NCBI RefSeq assembly: GCF_009925085.1 | Contig: NZ_JAABNR010000001.1 | Location: forward strand, 359,873-423,872 | Origin: Stagnihabitans tardus | Lineage (GTDB): Bacteria; Pseudomonadota; Alphaproteobacteria; Rhodobacterales; Rhodobacteraceae | DNA: 64,000 bases | Direction of reading: 5' to 3' | Shown: in pieces, positions 8,359-17,081 of the stretch | Position numbering within the stretch: the first letter of the stretch is position 1 | How the letters are laid out: each line of letters starts with the position of its first letter | Translations under genes and position numbers: made by a program | The notes under the pieces: model-generated | What the model was told of the DNA's origin: nothing | The model's input: the letters and a program-made list of their open reading frames with translations, nothing else | Database searches by the model: none

Positions 8359-8883
8359 CTACTTGCGCACCGCCATTTCCCAGGAGTGGATCAGCACCGC
8401 CATTCGCCCGCGCTTGCCCTCGACCGACTTCAGGCCAATGGCCTCCCCGGCCGTCAGATCGGCAAAGCCCGAGACCCGCAGCACCTCGATATGGATGAAG
8501 ATATCCTCGGCCCGGCCAAAGACATTGGCGAAACCGAAGCCCTTTTCCTTGTCGAACCACTTCACCCGCGCGGGCTCCAGCACCAGGTCGTCATGGACCG
8601 CCGGCAAGGGGTCGCCGTCGTCGGAGAGGTTCAGCACCGCGCCCTCGGGCGGGGCAATCGAGATGACCTCGACCGCCTGGCGTCCGCGCTGGGTCTGCTG
8701 CACCCGCACCGAGATGATCGACCCGTCCGAGATCGAGCTTTGGCCGAAGTTCCGCAGCACATTGGCATGCAGAAGAATATCCGTCCCGCCCTCATCGGCG
8801 ATGATGAAGCCAAATCCCTTGCCGGGATCGAACCACTTGACGCGACCCTGAACGGTCAGGGTCGGATTGCCGTCGTCTTCCAT
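8359..8883 (-). CDS. Tandem cold-shock domain protein
   Basis: 174-residue protein with two cold-shock (OB-fold) domains, at about residues 10-75 and 101-172. The first has canonical RNP1 (GKGFGFI) and RNP2 (DILLHANVL); the second has EKGFGFANV and DIFIHIEVL, so it is more diverged. An acidic linker (LSDDGDPLPAVHDD) joins them. Such double-CSD proteins are typical of alphaproteobacteria and bind single-stranded nucleic acid. ATG 8883 is chosen; a TTG two codons upstream is possible. The upstream gap to pdxH is only about 170 bp. Confidence 0.92.
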   Translation of the reverse strand: MEDDGNPTLTVQGRVKWFDPGKGFGFIIADEGGTDILLHANVLRNFGQSSISDGSIISVRVQQTQRGRQAVEVISIAPPEGAVLNLSDDGDPLPAVHDDLVLEPARVKWFDKEKGFGFANVFGRAEDIFIHIEVLRVSGFADLTAGEAIGLKSVEGKRGRMAVLIHSWEMAVRK

Positions 8884-9001
8884 GTCCAAGGGAGTTCTTT
8901 CTAAGTCTCGCAGGCCAATGGATGGGCGAAAACGCTTCGCCTGCGCAAGACCCTAGTTAAAAAAAACTTGACCAACTGTCCCAAAGGATAGGTCCATATC
9001 G

Positions 9002-9036
9002 CGCAATCCGCCTTTGGCAGTGCAAGGCGGATTGCG
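9002..9036. terminator. 13-bp hairpin between pdxH and the cold-shock gene
   Basis: Perfect stem CGCAATCCGCCTT (9002-9014) with AAGGCGGATTGCG (9024-9036) and a 9-base loop. It lies directly downstream of pdxH on the minus strand. No U-tract follows on that strand; CTTTTT follows on the plus strand. Confidence 0.5.
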
Positions 9037-9053
9037 GTGAAAGGCTTTTTCAA

Positions 9054-9653
9054 TCAGGGATTTAGACGCTGAACATCCCAGGGTTGAGCGACCTCTGCGC
9101 GGCTCCAGCGAAAGCGGTCATGCAGGCGGAAGGCGCCGTCGGCCCAGAACTCGATCTCCAGCGGCGTGATGCGGAACCCGCCCCAGAATGGCGGACGCCT
9201 GGGGTTCAGGCCCTGGGCGGCCGTCACGCGGGCGACCTCGGCCATCAGCGCCCCGCGCGAGGACAGGGGCTGGCTTTGCGCGCTGGCCCAGGCGCCCAGA
9301 CGCGACTTCAGGCTGCGGCTGTCGTAATAGGCATCGGCCTGGGGGCCCTCTTCCCTGGTCACGAGGCCCCGCACCCGGATCTGGCGCCGCAGGCTCTTCC
9401 AGTGCAGAACGAAGGCCGCCTTCCCGCTGGCGATTTCCTGCGCCTTCTTCGACCCGTAATTGGTGTAGAAGACAAAGGCCGCCTCTTCGATGTCCTTCAA
9501 CAGCACCATGCGGACATTGGGCATTCCATCGGCATCGACCGTGGCCAGGGCAATGGCATTGGGGTCGTTGGGTTCGGAGGCCTCGGCCTCGGTCAGCCAG
9601 GATTTGGCGATGACGAAGGGGTCCTCGCCTGCAAAGATGCCCGTGCGGTCCAT
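9054..9653 (-). CDS. pdxH: Pyridoxamine 5'-phosphate oxidase
   Basis: 199-residue FMN enzyme that oxidises pyridoxine/pyridoxamine 5'-phosphate to PLP. Recognisable stretches: [58 protein letters not shown], and the C-terminal RLNP that closes the family. Two ATGs (9656, 9653) are adjacent; 9653 gives 6-base spacing from GGAGG. Divergent from fabI with about 88 bp between. Confidence 0.95.
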   Translation of the reverse strand: MDRTGIFAGEDPFVIAKSWLTEAEASEPNDPNAIALATVDADGMPNVRMVLLKDIEEAAFVFYTNYGSKKAQEIASGKAAFVLHWKSLRRQIRVRGLVTREEGPQADAYYDSRSLKSRLGAWASAQSQPLSSRGALMAEVARVTAAQGLNPRRPPFWGGFRITPLEIEFWADGAFRLHDRFRWSRAEVAQPWDVQRLNP

Positions 9654-9680
9654 CATGGTCCTCCAAAAGCGCCGCCTCCC

Positions 9681-9709
9681 TTGAAGCGGCGGATGCGATA
9701 GCCTAAACC
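9681..9709 (+). promoter_or_regulatory. Candidate fabI promoter
   Basis: -35 TTGAAG (9681-9686), 17-base spacer, -10 TAAACC (9704-9709), about 32 bases before the fabI ATG. It lies in the divergent pdxH-fabI gap beside a CGCCGC/GCGGCG inverted repeat. Confidence 0.4.
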
Positions 9710-9741
9710 TGCGCTTCGGATAGGTGGCTGGGGAAAAGCGA

Positions 9742-10563
9742 ATGTCAACCGGACTGATGCAGGGCAAGCGCGGGCTCATCATGGGGCTTGCCAATGACAA
9801 GTCGATCGCCTGGGGGATCGCCAAGACCCTGGCCGAGCATGGCGCCGAGATCGCCTTCTCCTACCAGGGCGAGGCCCTGAAGAAGCGCGTCGAGCCCTTG
9901 ATCGCCTCCATCGGCATGGACGAGATGGTGGAATGCGACGTGTCGAACGAGGAGAGCATGGATGCGCTCTTTGCCCGTCTGGAGCAGAAATGGGGCAAGA
10001 TCGACTTCCTGGTCCATGCCATCGGCTTTTCCGACAAGGCGGAACTCCGCGGGCGCTATGTCGACACCAGCCGCGCGAATTTCGCCATGACCATGGATAT
10101 CTCGGTCTACTCCTTCACCGCCGTGGCGCGGCGGGCGGCTGCCATGATGAACCATGGCGGCAGCCTTCTGACCCTGACCTATTACGGCGCCGAAAAGGTC
10201 ATGCCGCATTACAACGTCATGGGGCTCGCCAAGGCCGCGCTCGAGGCTTCGGTCAAGTATATCGCCGAGGACCTGGGCAAGGACGGCATCCGCTGCAATG
10301 CGATCTCGGCCGGGCCGATCAAGACGCTCGCGGCCTCCGGCATCGGCGATTTCCGCTATATCATGAAGTGGAACGAGCTGAACTCGCCCTTGCGCCGCAA
10401 TGTCGACCAGGAAGAGGTCGGCAAGGCCGCGCTTTACCTCCTCTCCGACCTGGGCTCGGGGACGACCGGCGAGAATCTTCATGTCGACGCGGGCTATCAT
10501 GTCGTGGGCATGAAGGCCGTGGACGCGCCCGATATCGACGCGGTCACCGGCCGCAAGGACTGA
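9742..10563 (+). CDS. fabI: Enoyl-[acyl-carrier-protein] reductase (NADH), FabI
   Basis: 273-274-residue short-chain dehydrogenase catalysing the last step of fatty acid elongation. It has the FabI-type nucleotide loop [13 protein letters not shown], the substrate-loop [10 protein letters not shown], and the catalytic Y-x6-K as YNVMGLAK (preceded by [14 protein letters not shown]). The C-terminal [18 protein letters not shown] is typical. ATG 9742 follows GGGGAAA; a GTG at 9724 is less likely. Confidence 0.96.
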   Translation: MSTGLMQGKRGLIMGLANDKSIAWGIAKTLAEHGAEIAFSYQGEALKKRVEPLIASIGMDEMVECDVSNEESMDALFARLEQKWGKIDFLVHAIGFSDKAELRGRYVDTSRANFAMTMDISVYSFTAVARRAAAMMNHGGSLLTLTYYGAEKVMPHYNVMGLAKAALEASVKYIAEDLGKDGIRCNAISAGPIKTLAASGIGDFRYIMKWNELNSPLRRNVDQEEVGKAALYLLSDLGSGTTGENLHVDAGYHVVGMKAVDAPDIDAVTGRKD

Positions 10564-10589
10564 GCCCTGCCGCAAAGGGCCCCGGCAGC

Positions 10590-10624
10590 GCGGGCCTCCG
10601 GGGCTCGATGCCCCGGAGGCCCGC
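10590..10624. terminator. Hairpin after fabI
   Basis: Perfect 15-bp stem, GCGGGCCTCCGGGGC (10590-10604) with GCCCCGGAGGCCCGC (10610-10624), loop TCGAT. It lies 27 bases after the fabI stop and 24 bases before the lysE-family start, so it either ends fabI transcription or attenuates into the next gene. Confidence 0.5.
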
Positions 10625-10648
10625 CCCCCCTCTCAAGTGGTCTTTCCC

Positions 10649-11263
10649 ATGTCCCTCGCAGCCTTCCTCGGCTTCTGCTTCCTGACCCTGATGGGCGCGA
10701 TCTCTCCGGGCCCCGCGGTCCTGATGTCGGCCCGCACCGGCCTGACCGAGGGCTTCCGGGTCGGCAGCTTCCTCGCCATGGGGATCGGGCTGGGCGCCTG
10801 TTTCTGGGCCATCTGCGCCATGTCGGGCCTGGGCCTGGTCTTCGCCTGGGCGCCCTGGGCGCTGACCGCCCTGAAGCTGGGCGGCGGGGCTTACCTGGTC
10901 TGGACCGGGATCAAGCTCTGGCGCCATGCGCGCGAACCGCTCTCCGAGGGCCCGGCGACCGAGACACCACGCGGCGCCCTCTCGGCGCTTTGGCTCGGCG
11001 TGGTGACACAATTGACCAACCCCAAGCCCGTCGTCGTCATGTCGGCCATCTTCCTCGGCACCGTGCCGCCCGGGACGCCCTTCTGGCAATACCTGGCGCT
11101 CCTGGCCGTGATCTTCGTGAATGAAACCGTCTGGAACATGTCGGTTGCCCGCATCTTCTCGCTTGACCGGACCCGGGCGCGGTATATCAGCCTGAAGACC
11201 ATGCTGGACCGGCTGTTCGGAGGGATGCTCTTCCTCTTCGGGCTGAAGGTCGCCGTTACCTGA
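10649..11263 (+). CDS. LysE/RhtB family amino-acid exporter
   Basis: 204-residue membrane protein with about six helices. The family signature [21 protein letters not shown] follows the first helix, and [15 protein letters not shown] lies in the middle. Members export amino acids or derivatives; the substrate cannot be told from sequence. ATG 10649 (MSLAAFLG) is preferred over an upstream GTG because the hydrophobic N-terminus then starts at once. Ten bases before gpt, so likely co-transcribed with it. Confidence 0.9.
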   Translation: MSLAAFLGFCFLTLMGAISPGPAVLMSARTGLTEGFRVGSFLAMGIGLGACFWAICAMSGLGLVFAWAPWALTALKLGGGAYLVWTGIKLWRHAREPLSEGPATETPRGALSALWLGVVTQLTNPKPVVVMSAIFLGTVPPGTPFWQYLALLAVIFVNETVWNMSVARIFSLDRTRARYISLKTMLDRLFGGMLFLFGLKVAVT

Positions 11264-11273
11264 GAGAGGCATC

Positions 11274-11792
11274 ATGATCGACCGTCTGCCGCATGAAAAA
11301 GGGTTCCATGTCAGCTGGGACCAGATCCACCGCGACGCCCGCGCCCTGGCCTGGAGGCTGGATGGCAAGGGGCCGGACAATGGCGCCTGGAAAGCGGTGG
11401 TGGGGATCACGCGGGGGGGCCTTGTCCCCGCGATGATCGTCTCGCGCGAGCTCGATATCCGGGTCGTCGATACGATCAGCGTGAAAAGCTACCACATGGG
11501 CGGCGGCGCGGCGGATCAGCGCTCGGAGGCGGTGGTGACCAAGTCGCCCCAGGCCGAGCTGATGGGCGACGGCACCGGAATCCTGGTGGTCGATGACCTG
11601 GTCGACAGCGGCAAGACGCTGGAACTGGTGCGCGCGCTTTATCCCAAGGCGCATTTCGCCACGGTCTATGCCAAGCCCAAGGGCAAGCCCATGGTCGACA
11701 GCTATATCACCGAGGTGAGCCAGGACACCTGGATCTTCTTCCCCTGGGATATGGCGCTGCAATATGTCCAGCCCTTCCGCGGCAAGGACTGA
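11274..11792 (+). CDS. gpt: Xanthine-guanine phosphoribosyltransferase
   Basis: 172-residue type I phosphoribosyltransferase for salvage of guanine and xanthine. The PRPP-binding motif is [17 protein letters not shown] at about residues 102-118, and [17 protein letters not shown] precedes it. Size and the C-terminal TWIFFPWD fit Gpt. GAGAGAGG precedes the ATG. A composite hairpin/GGATGTTTTGG element follows the gene. Confidence 0.94.
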   Translation: MIDRLPHEKGFHVSWDQIHRDARALAWRLDGKGPDNGAWKAVVGITRGGLVPAMIVSRELDIRVVDTISVKSYHMGGGAADQRSEAVVTKSPQAELMGDGTGILVVDDLVDSGKTLELVRALYPKAHFATVYAKPKGKPMVDSYITEVSQDTWIFFPWDMALQYVQPFRGKD

Positions 11793-11860
11793 GAGCCAGG
11801 ACTGAGAGCAAGGGGCCTCGGGGGCAAGCCCCCTCGGCCCGCGCGGCGGCCCCGAAAGGC

Positions 11861-11979
11861 GGGGGGCTGCCGCCCCCCGCACCCCCCGCATTCGGGGGGC
11901 TGCCGCCCCCCGACCCCCCTGCCCAAAGGGGGCCATTGCCCCCTTTGGAGACCCCGTGGATGTTTTGGCAGGCTTGAAG
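11861..11979 (+). repeat. Composite 3' element after gpt (copy f)
   Basis: Two identical hairpins GGGGGGCTGCCGCCCCCC (11861-11878 and 11894-11911), then AAAGGGGGC-CATT-GCCCCCTTT (11925-11946), GGAGACCCCGT and the core GGATGTTTTGGC then AGGCTTGAAG (11958-11979). The part order equals the element after serS, with one G-hairpin duplicated. It fills the gpt-aminotransferase gap (11793-12134) together with the element at 12031. Confidence 0.65.
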
Positions 11980-12030
11980 GAGGCGGGTCGGCTGGGCTGA
12001 AATGGACGGCCATGCGCACAGCACTTCACC

Positions 12031-12104
12031 CTCCCGAGCCGGTTGCGCCCTGGCGCAGAGGCGAGACAAGGGACTTGCGCGCCCCTCGGCGCGCTCCTCT
12101 TGGC
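12031..12104. repeat. Two-hairpin structured element, copy 2
   Basis: CCCGAGCCGGT, hairpin TGCGC-CCTG-GCGCA, linker GAGGCGAGACAAGGGACTT, hairpin GCGCGCC-CCTC-GGCGCGC, TCC. Compared with copy 1 (3304-3363) the linker is nearly unchanged while the first stem has three compensated base pairs. It ends about 30 bases before the aminotransferase ATG, which itself lacks a clear ribosome site. Confidence 0.65.
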
Positions 12105-12134
12105 AAGGGCGCCGCTCTTTGGCACTCTGCCGCC

Positions 12135-13229
12135 ATGATCGGCCTTTCCCCCATCCCCGCAGCCCTCCCCACCTCCGTCCCCTTCACCGGCCCCGAGACG
12201 CTGGAGCGCCGCATGGGGCGCCCCTTCCGCGCCCGCCTTGGTGCCAACGAGAGCCTCTACGGCCCCTCGCCCAAGGCTGTGGCCGCGCTGTCGGCCGCAG
12301 CCCACGAGGCCTGGATGTATGGCGACCCCGAGGCCCATGACCTGAAGGCCGCCATCGCGGCCCATCACGGCGTCACCCCCTCCCATGTCGTGGTGGGCGA
12401 AGGGATCGACGGGCTCCTCGGCCTCGTCTGTCGGCTGATGCTGGCCCAGGGCGACCATGCCGTCACCTCGCAGGGCGCCTATCCGACCTTTGGCTTCCAT
12501 GTCGCCGGCATGGGCGCCATGCTGGACTCTGCCCCCTACCGCGACGACCACGAGGACCCGGAGGCGCTTTTGGCCCTGGCCCGTCGGACCGGGGCGCGGC
12601 TCTTGTACATCGCCAATCCCGACAACCCCATGGGCTCGCATCACCCTGGCGCCACCATCGCGGCCATGCGCGACCACCTGCCCGCGGGCTGCCTGATGCT
12701 TCTGGACGAGGCCTATGTCGACCTGGCCCCCGAGGGGACCGAGGCGCCGATTCCCGCCGATGACCCCAGGGTGATCCGCTTCCGCACCTTCTCCAAGGCT
12801 TACGGCCTGGCGGGGCTGCGGCTGGGCTATGCGCTTTGCGCGCCGGACCTCGCACAGGCCTTCGACAAGGTGCGCAACCACTTCGGCCTCGGGCGGCCCG
12901 TGCAACTGGCGGGGATCGCGGCGCTGTCGGACAAGGCGCATCTGGAGGGCCTGCGCGCCTGGGCCCACCAGGCCCGCGCGCGGCTGGGCCAGATCGCGCG
13001 CGACAATGGGCTGATCCCCCTGCCCTCGGCCACCAATTTCGTGACGATGGATGCGGGCCGCGACGGGACCCATGCCCGCGCCCTGCTGGAGGCGCTTGGC
13101 CAGGAGGGCGTCTTCGTGCGGATGCCGGGGCCCGCCCCGCTGAACCGCTGCATCCGCATCAGCCTGGGCGATACAACCGCCCTGGACATCCTGGCCGAGG
13201 CCCTGCCCCGGGCCCTGGCACGACTATAG
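12135..13229 (+). CDS. HisC-like PLP-dependent aminotransferase
   Basis: 364-residue class I/II aminotransferase of the histidinol-phosphate aminotransferase family. Typical motifs: LGANESLYGPSP at the N-terminus, NPDNPMG (substrate/PLP region), LDEAYVDLAPEG, and the PLP-lysine segment RTFSKAYGLAGLRLGYAL. It may act on histidinol phosphate, phenylalanine or another aromatic acid; no his genes are nearby, so I do not assign hisC. ATG 12135 fits the family N-terminus although no Shine-Dalgarno sequence is evident. Confidence 0.88.
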   Translation: MIGLSPIPAALPTSVPFTGPETLERRMGRPFRARLGANESLYGPSPKAVAALSAAAHEAWMYGDPEAHDLKAAIAAHHGVTPSHVVVGEGIDGLLGLVCRLMLAQGDHAVTSQGAYPTFGFHVAGMGAMLDSAPYRDDHEDPEALLALARRTGARLLYIANPDNPMGSHHPGATIAAMRDHLPAGCLMLLDEAYVDLAPEGTEAPIPADDPRVIRFRTFSKAYGLAGLRLGYALCAPDLAQAFDKVRNHFGLGRPVQLAGIAALSDKAHLEGLRAWAHQARARLGQIARDNGLIPLPSATNFVTMDAGRDGTHARALLEALGQEGVFVRMPGPAPLNRCIRISLGDTTALDILAEALPRALARL

Positions 13230-13231
13230 TC

Positions 13232-13660
13232 CTATTCGGCGGCCAGGTCGGCCTTTGCCGGACCCAGGGCCGGAGCCGCACCCTCGGGCTTGGTCGCAGC
13301 GCCAAGGGCGGGGACGGCGGGCGCAAGGCTGGCCGTCAGGGCCTCGGGCACGGGGGTGCCAGTGCCCAGGCGCGGCGCCCATTCCGCCGGGCGATCCATC
13401 GTCGCCACCGACTCGCATTCCTGCTCGGCCAGGCTGCGGCGGAAGACCAGCATGTTCTGATAGGTCGTCTTCGACCCCGTCAGGCCGACCCGCTCTTCGA
13501 CCGGCAAGGTGTCGGAGCGCTGATATTCCCAGCCCTCGCGGCCAAGCTTGTTCATCAGCTGCGTCAAGGCCAGGGCAAAGCGCTCTTCCGTCGTCTTGAC
13601 GCCGCGCGCCTTTTCCCCGCGACGCGGCGCAGGAACCACACGATATTCGAAACCGGACAT
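13232..13660 (-). CDS. DUF4177 domain protein
   Basis: 142-residue protein. The N-terminal 75 residues (FEYRVVPAPRRG...GWEYQRSDTLP...MLVFRR) match the small DUF4177-type fold, and the rest is Ala/Pro-rich and low complexity. Function unknown. ATG 13660 is the start that places the conserved FEYRVV at residue 4. It is convergent with the aminotransferase (stops 2 bases apart) and follows the transglutaminase cluster on the same strand with a 92-bp gap. Confidence 0.75.
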   Translation of the reverse strand: MSGFEYRVVPAPRRGEKARGVKTTEERFALALTQLMNKLGREGWEYQRSDTLPVEERVGLTGSKTTYQNMLVFRRSLAEQECESVATMDRPAEWAPRLGTGTPVPEALTASLAPAVPALGAATKPEGAAPALGPAKADLAAE

Positions 13661-13752
13661 GCCACACCCCAAGGACCCATCCAGCCGGACTGCATCCCGG
13701 CCAGCAAGCCTGATCCATAGCAAAAGCAGCGGGCGCCGCCAAGCGGGGCCGC

Positions 13753-14655
13753 TCAGACCTCGCGGCGGCGTGACGTTGCGGCCACGTCCACCAGGTCCAC
13801 GGCATGGGTGCCGCGCTGGCCGCCCTCGGTGCGCAAGGACCCCGTGACCGGCGCCACGTCGCCATAATCGCGCCCCTGCCCCACGGTCAGATGGTCGATC
13901 CCGGCCCAGCAGGCATTGGTCGGATCATAGGCCAGCCAGCCGGTCTCGATGCCCGCCCAGGCCGTCACCCAGGCATGCATCGCATCCGCCCCCTCCAGCC
14001 TCGGCTTGCCCGGAGGCGGCAGGGTCCGCAGGTAACCCGCAACATAGCCCGCCGGGATCCCCTGCGCCCGAAGACCGGCAATCATGATCTGCGCCAGGTC
14101 CTGGCAGACACCGCGCCGCAGGGCAAAGGCCACGGAGGGCGGCGTATCGACCTCGGTCGCCTTGGCGTCGAAGGTCATATGGGCGTGCAGCGCGCGCCCC
14201 AGGGCTTCGATCGCACTGCGGGTCGTCGGCGCCTTCGCCATCGCGCGGGCGGCAAAGGCCGTGATCGCCTCGTCGGGCGGGATGCGCGGCGAGGGGCCAA
14301 GGAAATGCTGCGGCGAGCTGCCGCCCAGGGTGCAGACCTCCGCCAGCTCGGCCCCCAGGCCCGAAGGGGGGGGCGAGATGTCCAGCGCCGGGCCCGGGTC
14401 ATGGCGGATCACGCGGGCGGTCAGGGCGATGCGGCACTCGGTCAGGCCGGGGGGCATGACCAGCTCCAGCACCTCGGTGCCCCAGAAATCGGTAAAGCTG
14501 CGGCGTTCGCGGGGCGCGGGCAGGATGGTGATGTCCTGGCGCAAGGGCGTCTGCTCGCCCGGCACATCGGCCGGAGAGATGCGCAGATGCTGGCGCCCGC
14601 CCCCGGTCGGGCGGTCGAATTCATAGGCGATCACCAGTTTCAGATCGTAGATCAC
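13753..14655 (-). CDS. Transglutaminase-like cysteine protease family protein
   Basis: 300 residues. An N-terminal beta domain (about 1-120) precedes a transglutaminase core with the catalytic triad visible: Cys in RRGVCQDLAQ, His in ADAMHAWV and Asp in AYDPTNACWAG. Such proteins accompany ATP-grasp/alpha-E proteins and are predicted to cleave or form isopeptide/amide bonds. The GTG start overlaps the previous gene's stop by 4 bases (GTGA), so it is the third, coupled gene of the cluster. Confidence 0.88.
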   Translation of the reverse strand: MIYDLKLVIAYEFDRPTGGGRQHLRISPADVPGEQTPLRQDITILPAPRERRSFTDFWGTEVLELVMPPGLTECRIALTARVIRHDPGPALDISPPPSGLGAELAEVCTLGGSSPQHFLGPSPRIPPDEAITAFAARAMAKAPTTRSAIEALGRALHAHMTFDAKATEVDTPPSVAFALRRGVCQDLAQIMIAGLRAQGIPAGYVAGYLRTLPPPGKPRLEGADAMHAWVTAWAGIETGWLAYDPTNACWAGIDHLTVGQGRDYGDVAPVTGSLRTEGGQRGTHAVDLVDVAATSRRREV

Positions 14656-17081
14656 CGCAGGTAAGCCTCTGTCATCAGGTCGGAGACTTCGCCGATCCGG
14701 CCATAAAGCGCCCAGAGCGCCTCTTCGTCCAGCGTCTCGGGGCTTTCCACCGCAAGGTCGGTCGTCAGCCGCAGCATGGCGCGGGCCAGGGGCGAGAGGA
14801 CCCCGTGGTCCGATGCCCCGGGCAGCATGGCGACCTGTTCGCCCATGCCCTCGATCTGGTGGCGGATGGAACGCGGGTTCATCGCGTCCAGGGCCAAAAG
14901 GTCGATCACCGTCTCGCGCGAGGTCGCGACGGTAAAGCGGCGGCGGTGGGTCAGGACGGAATCGCCGATCTCGATGGCCAGGTCGAGGACACCGGGGGTC
15001 TTGCTGTCGGCCAGCACGGCCAGAAGCTCGGTCATCGCCATGGCGCGTTCATGCAGGCGCCCCAGCGTCAGGAAGCGCCAGCCCATGAAGCGATACATGT
15101 TTTCATGCACGAGCCCCGTGATCCCCGCCAGTTTCCGCAAGAGGGCCGAGAGCGCGCGGGCGGCGTCATCCCCTGGCGTCACAGACAGCGCCATGCGCCG
15201 GGCGGTCTTGTTCAGGTCAGTCAGCGCCAGCCAGGCATCGGGCGAGAAGCGGTCGCGGACCTGGCCCGCAGAGCCAATGGCCGAGGCCAGCACATCCAGA
15301 AGCGCGCCGGGGATGCCCGGCCCCGTCTTTATGCCTCCGGTCTCGATGCCGCGCGCCTTGAACATCGGCTCCATGGCGGTCAGCAGGGGCTGCGCCAGCG
15401 CCCCCATCTCGGCCAGGCGGATGTTGCGGGCCCGCAGCAGCCGGACCATGACCTCGGTCCGCTCGATATAGCGGCCGAGCCAGAAGAGGTTGTCCGCCGC
15501 GCGCGACGGCAGCGCCCCGGGGGCGATGCGCTGATAGCTGCCGGGGGCGGGGACCATGGACACCGCCTCGACCTCGGAGGCCGAGACGATCCAGACATCG
15601 GCCGCAGAGCCTCCGCGCTGCATGGCGATGGCGGTGGGATCGGGCGAGGCGCCGATGCGGGCGAAGCCACCCGGCATGACCTGCCAGCCGTCCTTGGTGC
15701 GGGCGAGGAAGACGCGCAAGCTCATGGGACGCGGGGCGAGCTTGCCATCGACCAGGGCGGGGGTGGTCGAGAGCGTCACGGCCTCTTGCGCCACCAGCCT
15801 TGGGCCGTCGCGGTCCAAAAGCGCGGCCAGGGCCTCGGGGAAGAGCGCCTCGGCCGAGGTGATCGCCTCGGCCCGGTCATAGGGCAGACCTGTGGCGAAA
15901 GCGTCCGACAAGAGCAGTTTCGCGGGGTCGCGCGCCACTTGGGCCCGCGCTTCGGGGTCGCCGCACCACCAGGTGGCGATATTGGGCAGCTTCAGCTTTT
16001 CGCCCAAGAGATGCTTGGCCAGCGCGGGCATGAAGGCCATGAGCGCGCGGGTCTCCAGCACGCCAGACCCCAGCGCGTTGACCATGGTCAGCCCCCCCGC
16101 CCGCAGCGCCGAGACCATGCCGGCGGTGCCCAGCCGCGAGCCGGGGTCCAGCTCCATCGGATCGGCATAGGACCCATCCAGCCGCCGCCAAAGCACATCG
16201 ACCGGCTTCAACCCCGCGACGGTGCGCACCATCAGGCGGCCCTGCTCGACGACGAGATCTTCGCCCTGGACCAGGGTGATCCCCAGGTAACGCGCGATCC
16301 AGGCATGTTCGTAATAGGTCTCGTTCAAGGGCCCCGGGGTCAGGATGGCGGCCCTTGCATCGCGGTCCTGGCGCAGGCCCAAAAGCGCATCGCGGAAGTC
16401 GCGGAAGAAGCCCGCCAGGCGATGGACATGGCCCTCGGCATAAAGCTCGGCAAAGGCGCGCGAGGTCGCGACCCGGTTTTCCAGCGCGAAACCCGCGCCC
16501 GAGGGCGCTTGGGTCCGGTCGGCCAGCACCCACCAGCCGCCATCCGGGCCGCGTCCGATCTCGAAGGCGATGAAATGCAGGTGGTGGCCCGATTGCGGCG
16601 GAACCCCCACCATCGGGCGCAGCCATTCGGGGTTCTGCGCGATCAGCGCGGGCGGCAGGTGCCCGCCCTCGATCAGGTGGTTTTCGCCGTAAAGATCGGC
16701 CATCACGGCCTCAAGCAGGTCGGCGCGCTGGATCAGGCCGGGCACAAGCTCGGCCCATTCGGCCTCGGCGATCATCACCGGGATGGGCGACAAGGGCCAG
16801 GGACGCTCGACCGAGCCGCCCGCGCCGTATTGGCGGTAAAAGACCCCAGAGTCGCGCAGGTATTGCTCGGCCCGCATGCGGCGGCGTTCGACCTCTTCGG
16901 GGCCAAAGCCGCCGAAAGCCCGGGCAAAGTCGCGCCAAAGCGGGCGGAGGCTGCCGTCAGCCTCCACCATCTCGTCAGGCGTATCGGCCAGGGGCCGGTA
17001 GCGGGACTTCACCTTCTCCACGAAACGCTCCTCGCCGCCCTCGGCGAAACCGGGGGGTTTCTTCGGAGGACGGGCAGCCAT
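14652..17081 (-). CDS. Circularly permuted ATP-grasp / alpha-E domain fusion protein
   Basis: 809 residues. The N-terminal two thirds are a circularly permuted ATP-grasp ligase (former DUF404/DUF407; DSGVFYRQYGAGG, ILTPGPLNETYYEHAWIARYLGI, VNALGSGVLETRA, IATWWCGD). The C-terminal part (about 500-809) is the helical alpha-E domain (ARNIRLAEMG, RFMGWRFLTLGR, RRRFTVATSRETV). These families are often separate genes; here they are fused. ATP-grasp implies amide bond formation on an unknown peptide or small molecule. The start overlaps the upstream stop (TGATG). Confidence 0.9.
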   Translation of the reverse strand: MAARPPKKPPGFAEGGEERFVEKVKSRYRPLADTPDEMVEADGSLRPLWRDFARAFGGFGPEEVERRRMRAEQYLRDSGVFYRQYGAGGSVERPWPLSPIPVMIAEAEWAELVPGLIQRADLLEAVMADLYGENHLIEGGHLPPALIAQNPEWLRPMVGVPPQSGHHLHFIAFEIGRGPDGGWWVLADRTQAPSGAGFALENRVATSRAFAELYAEGHVHRLAGFFRDFRDALLGLRQDRDARAAILTPGPLNETYYEHAWIARYLGITLVQGEDLVVEQGRLMVRTVAGLKPVDVLWRRLDGSYADPMELDPGSRLGTAGMVSALRAGGLTMVNALGSGVLETRALMAFMPALAKHLLGEKLKLPNIATWWCGDPEARAQVARDPAKLLLSDAFATGLPYDRAEAITSAEALFPEALAALLDRDGPRLVAQEAVTLSTTPALVDGKLAPRPMSLRVFLARTKDGWQVMPGGFARIGASPDPTAIAMQRGGSAADVWIVSASEVEAVSMVPAPGSYQRIAPGALPSRAADNLFWLGRYIERTEVMVRLLRARNIRLAEMGALAQPLLTAMEPMFKARGIETGGIKTGPGIPGALLDVLASAIGSAGQVRDRFSPDAWLALTDLNKTARRMALSVTPGDDAARALSALLRKLAGITGLVHENMYRFMGWRFLTLGRLHERAMAMTELLAVLADSKTPGVLDLAIEIGDSVLTHRRRFTVATSRETVIDLLALDAMNPRSIRHQIEGMGEQVAMLPGASDHGVLSPLARAMLRLTTDLAVESPETLDEEALWALYGRIGEVSDLMTEAYLR

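Noticed and set aside
8969..9000. Plus-strand TTGACC near the cold-shock gene as a promoter
   Set aside because: No plus-strand gene follows until fabI, which has a nearer candidate promoter; no good -10 is present.
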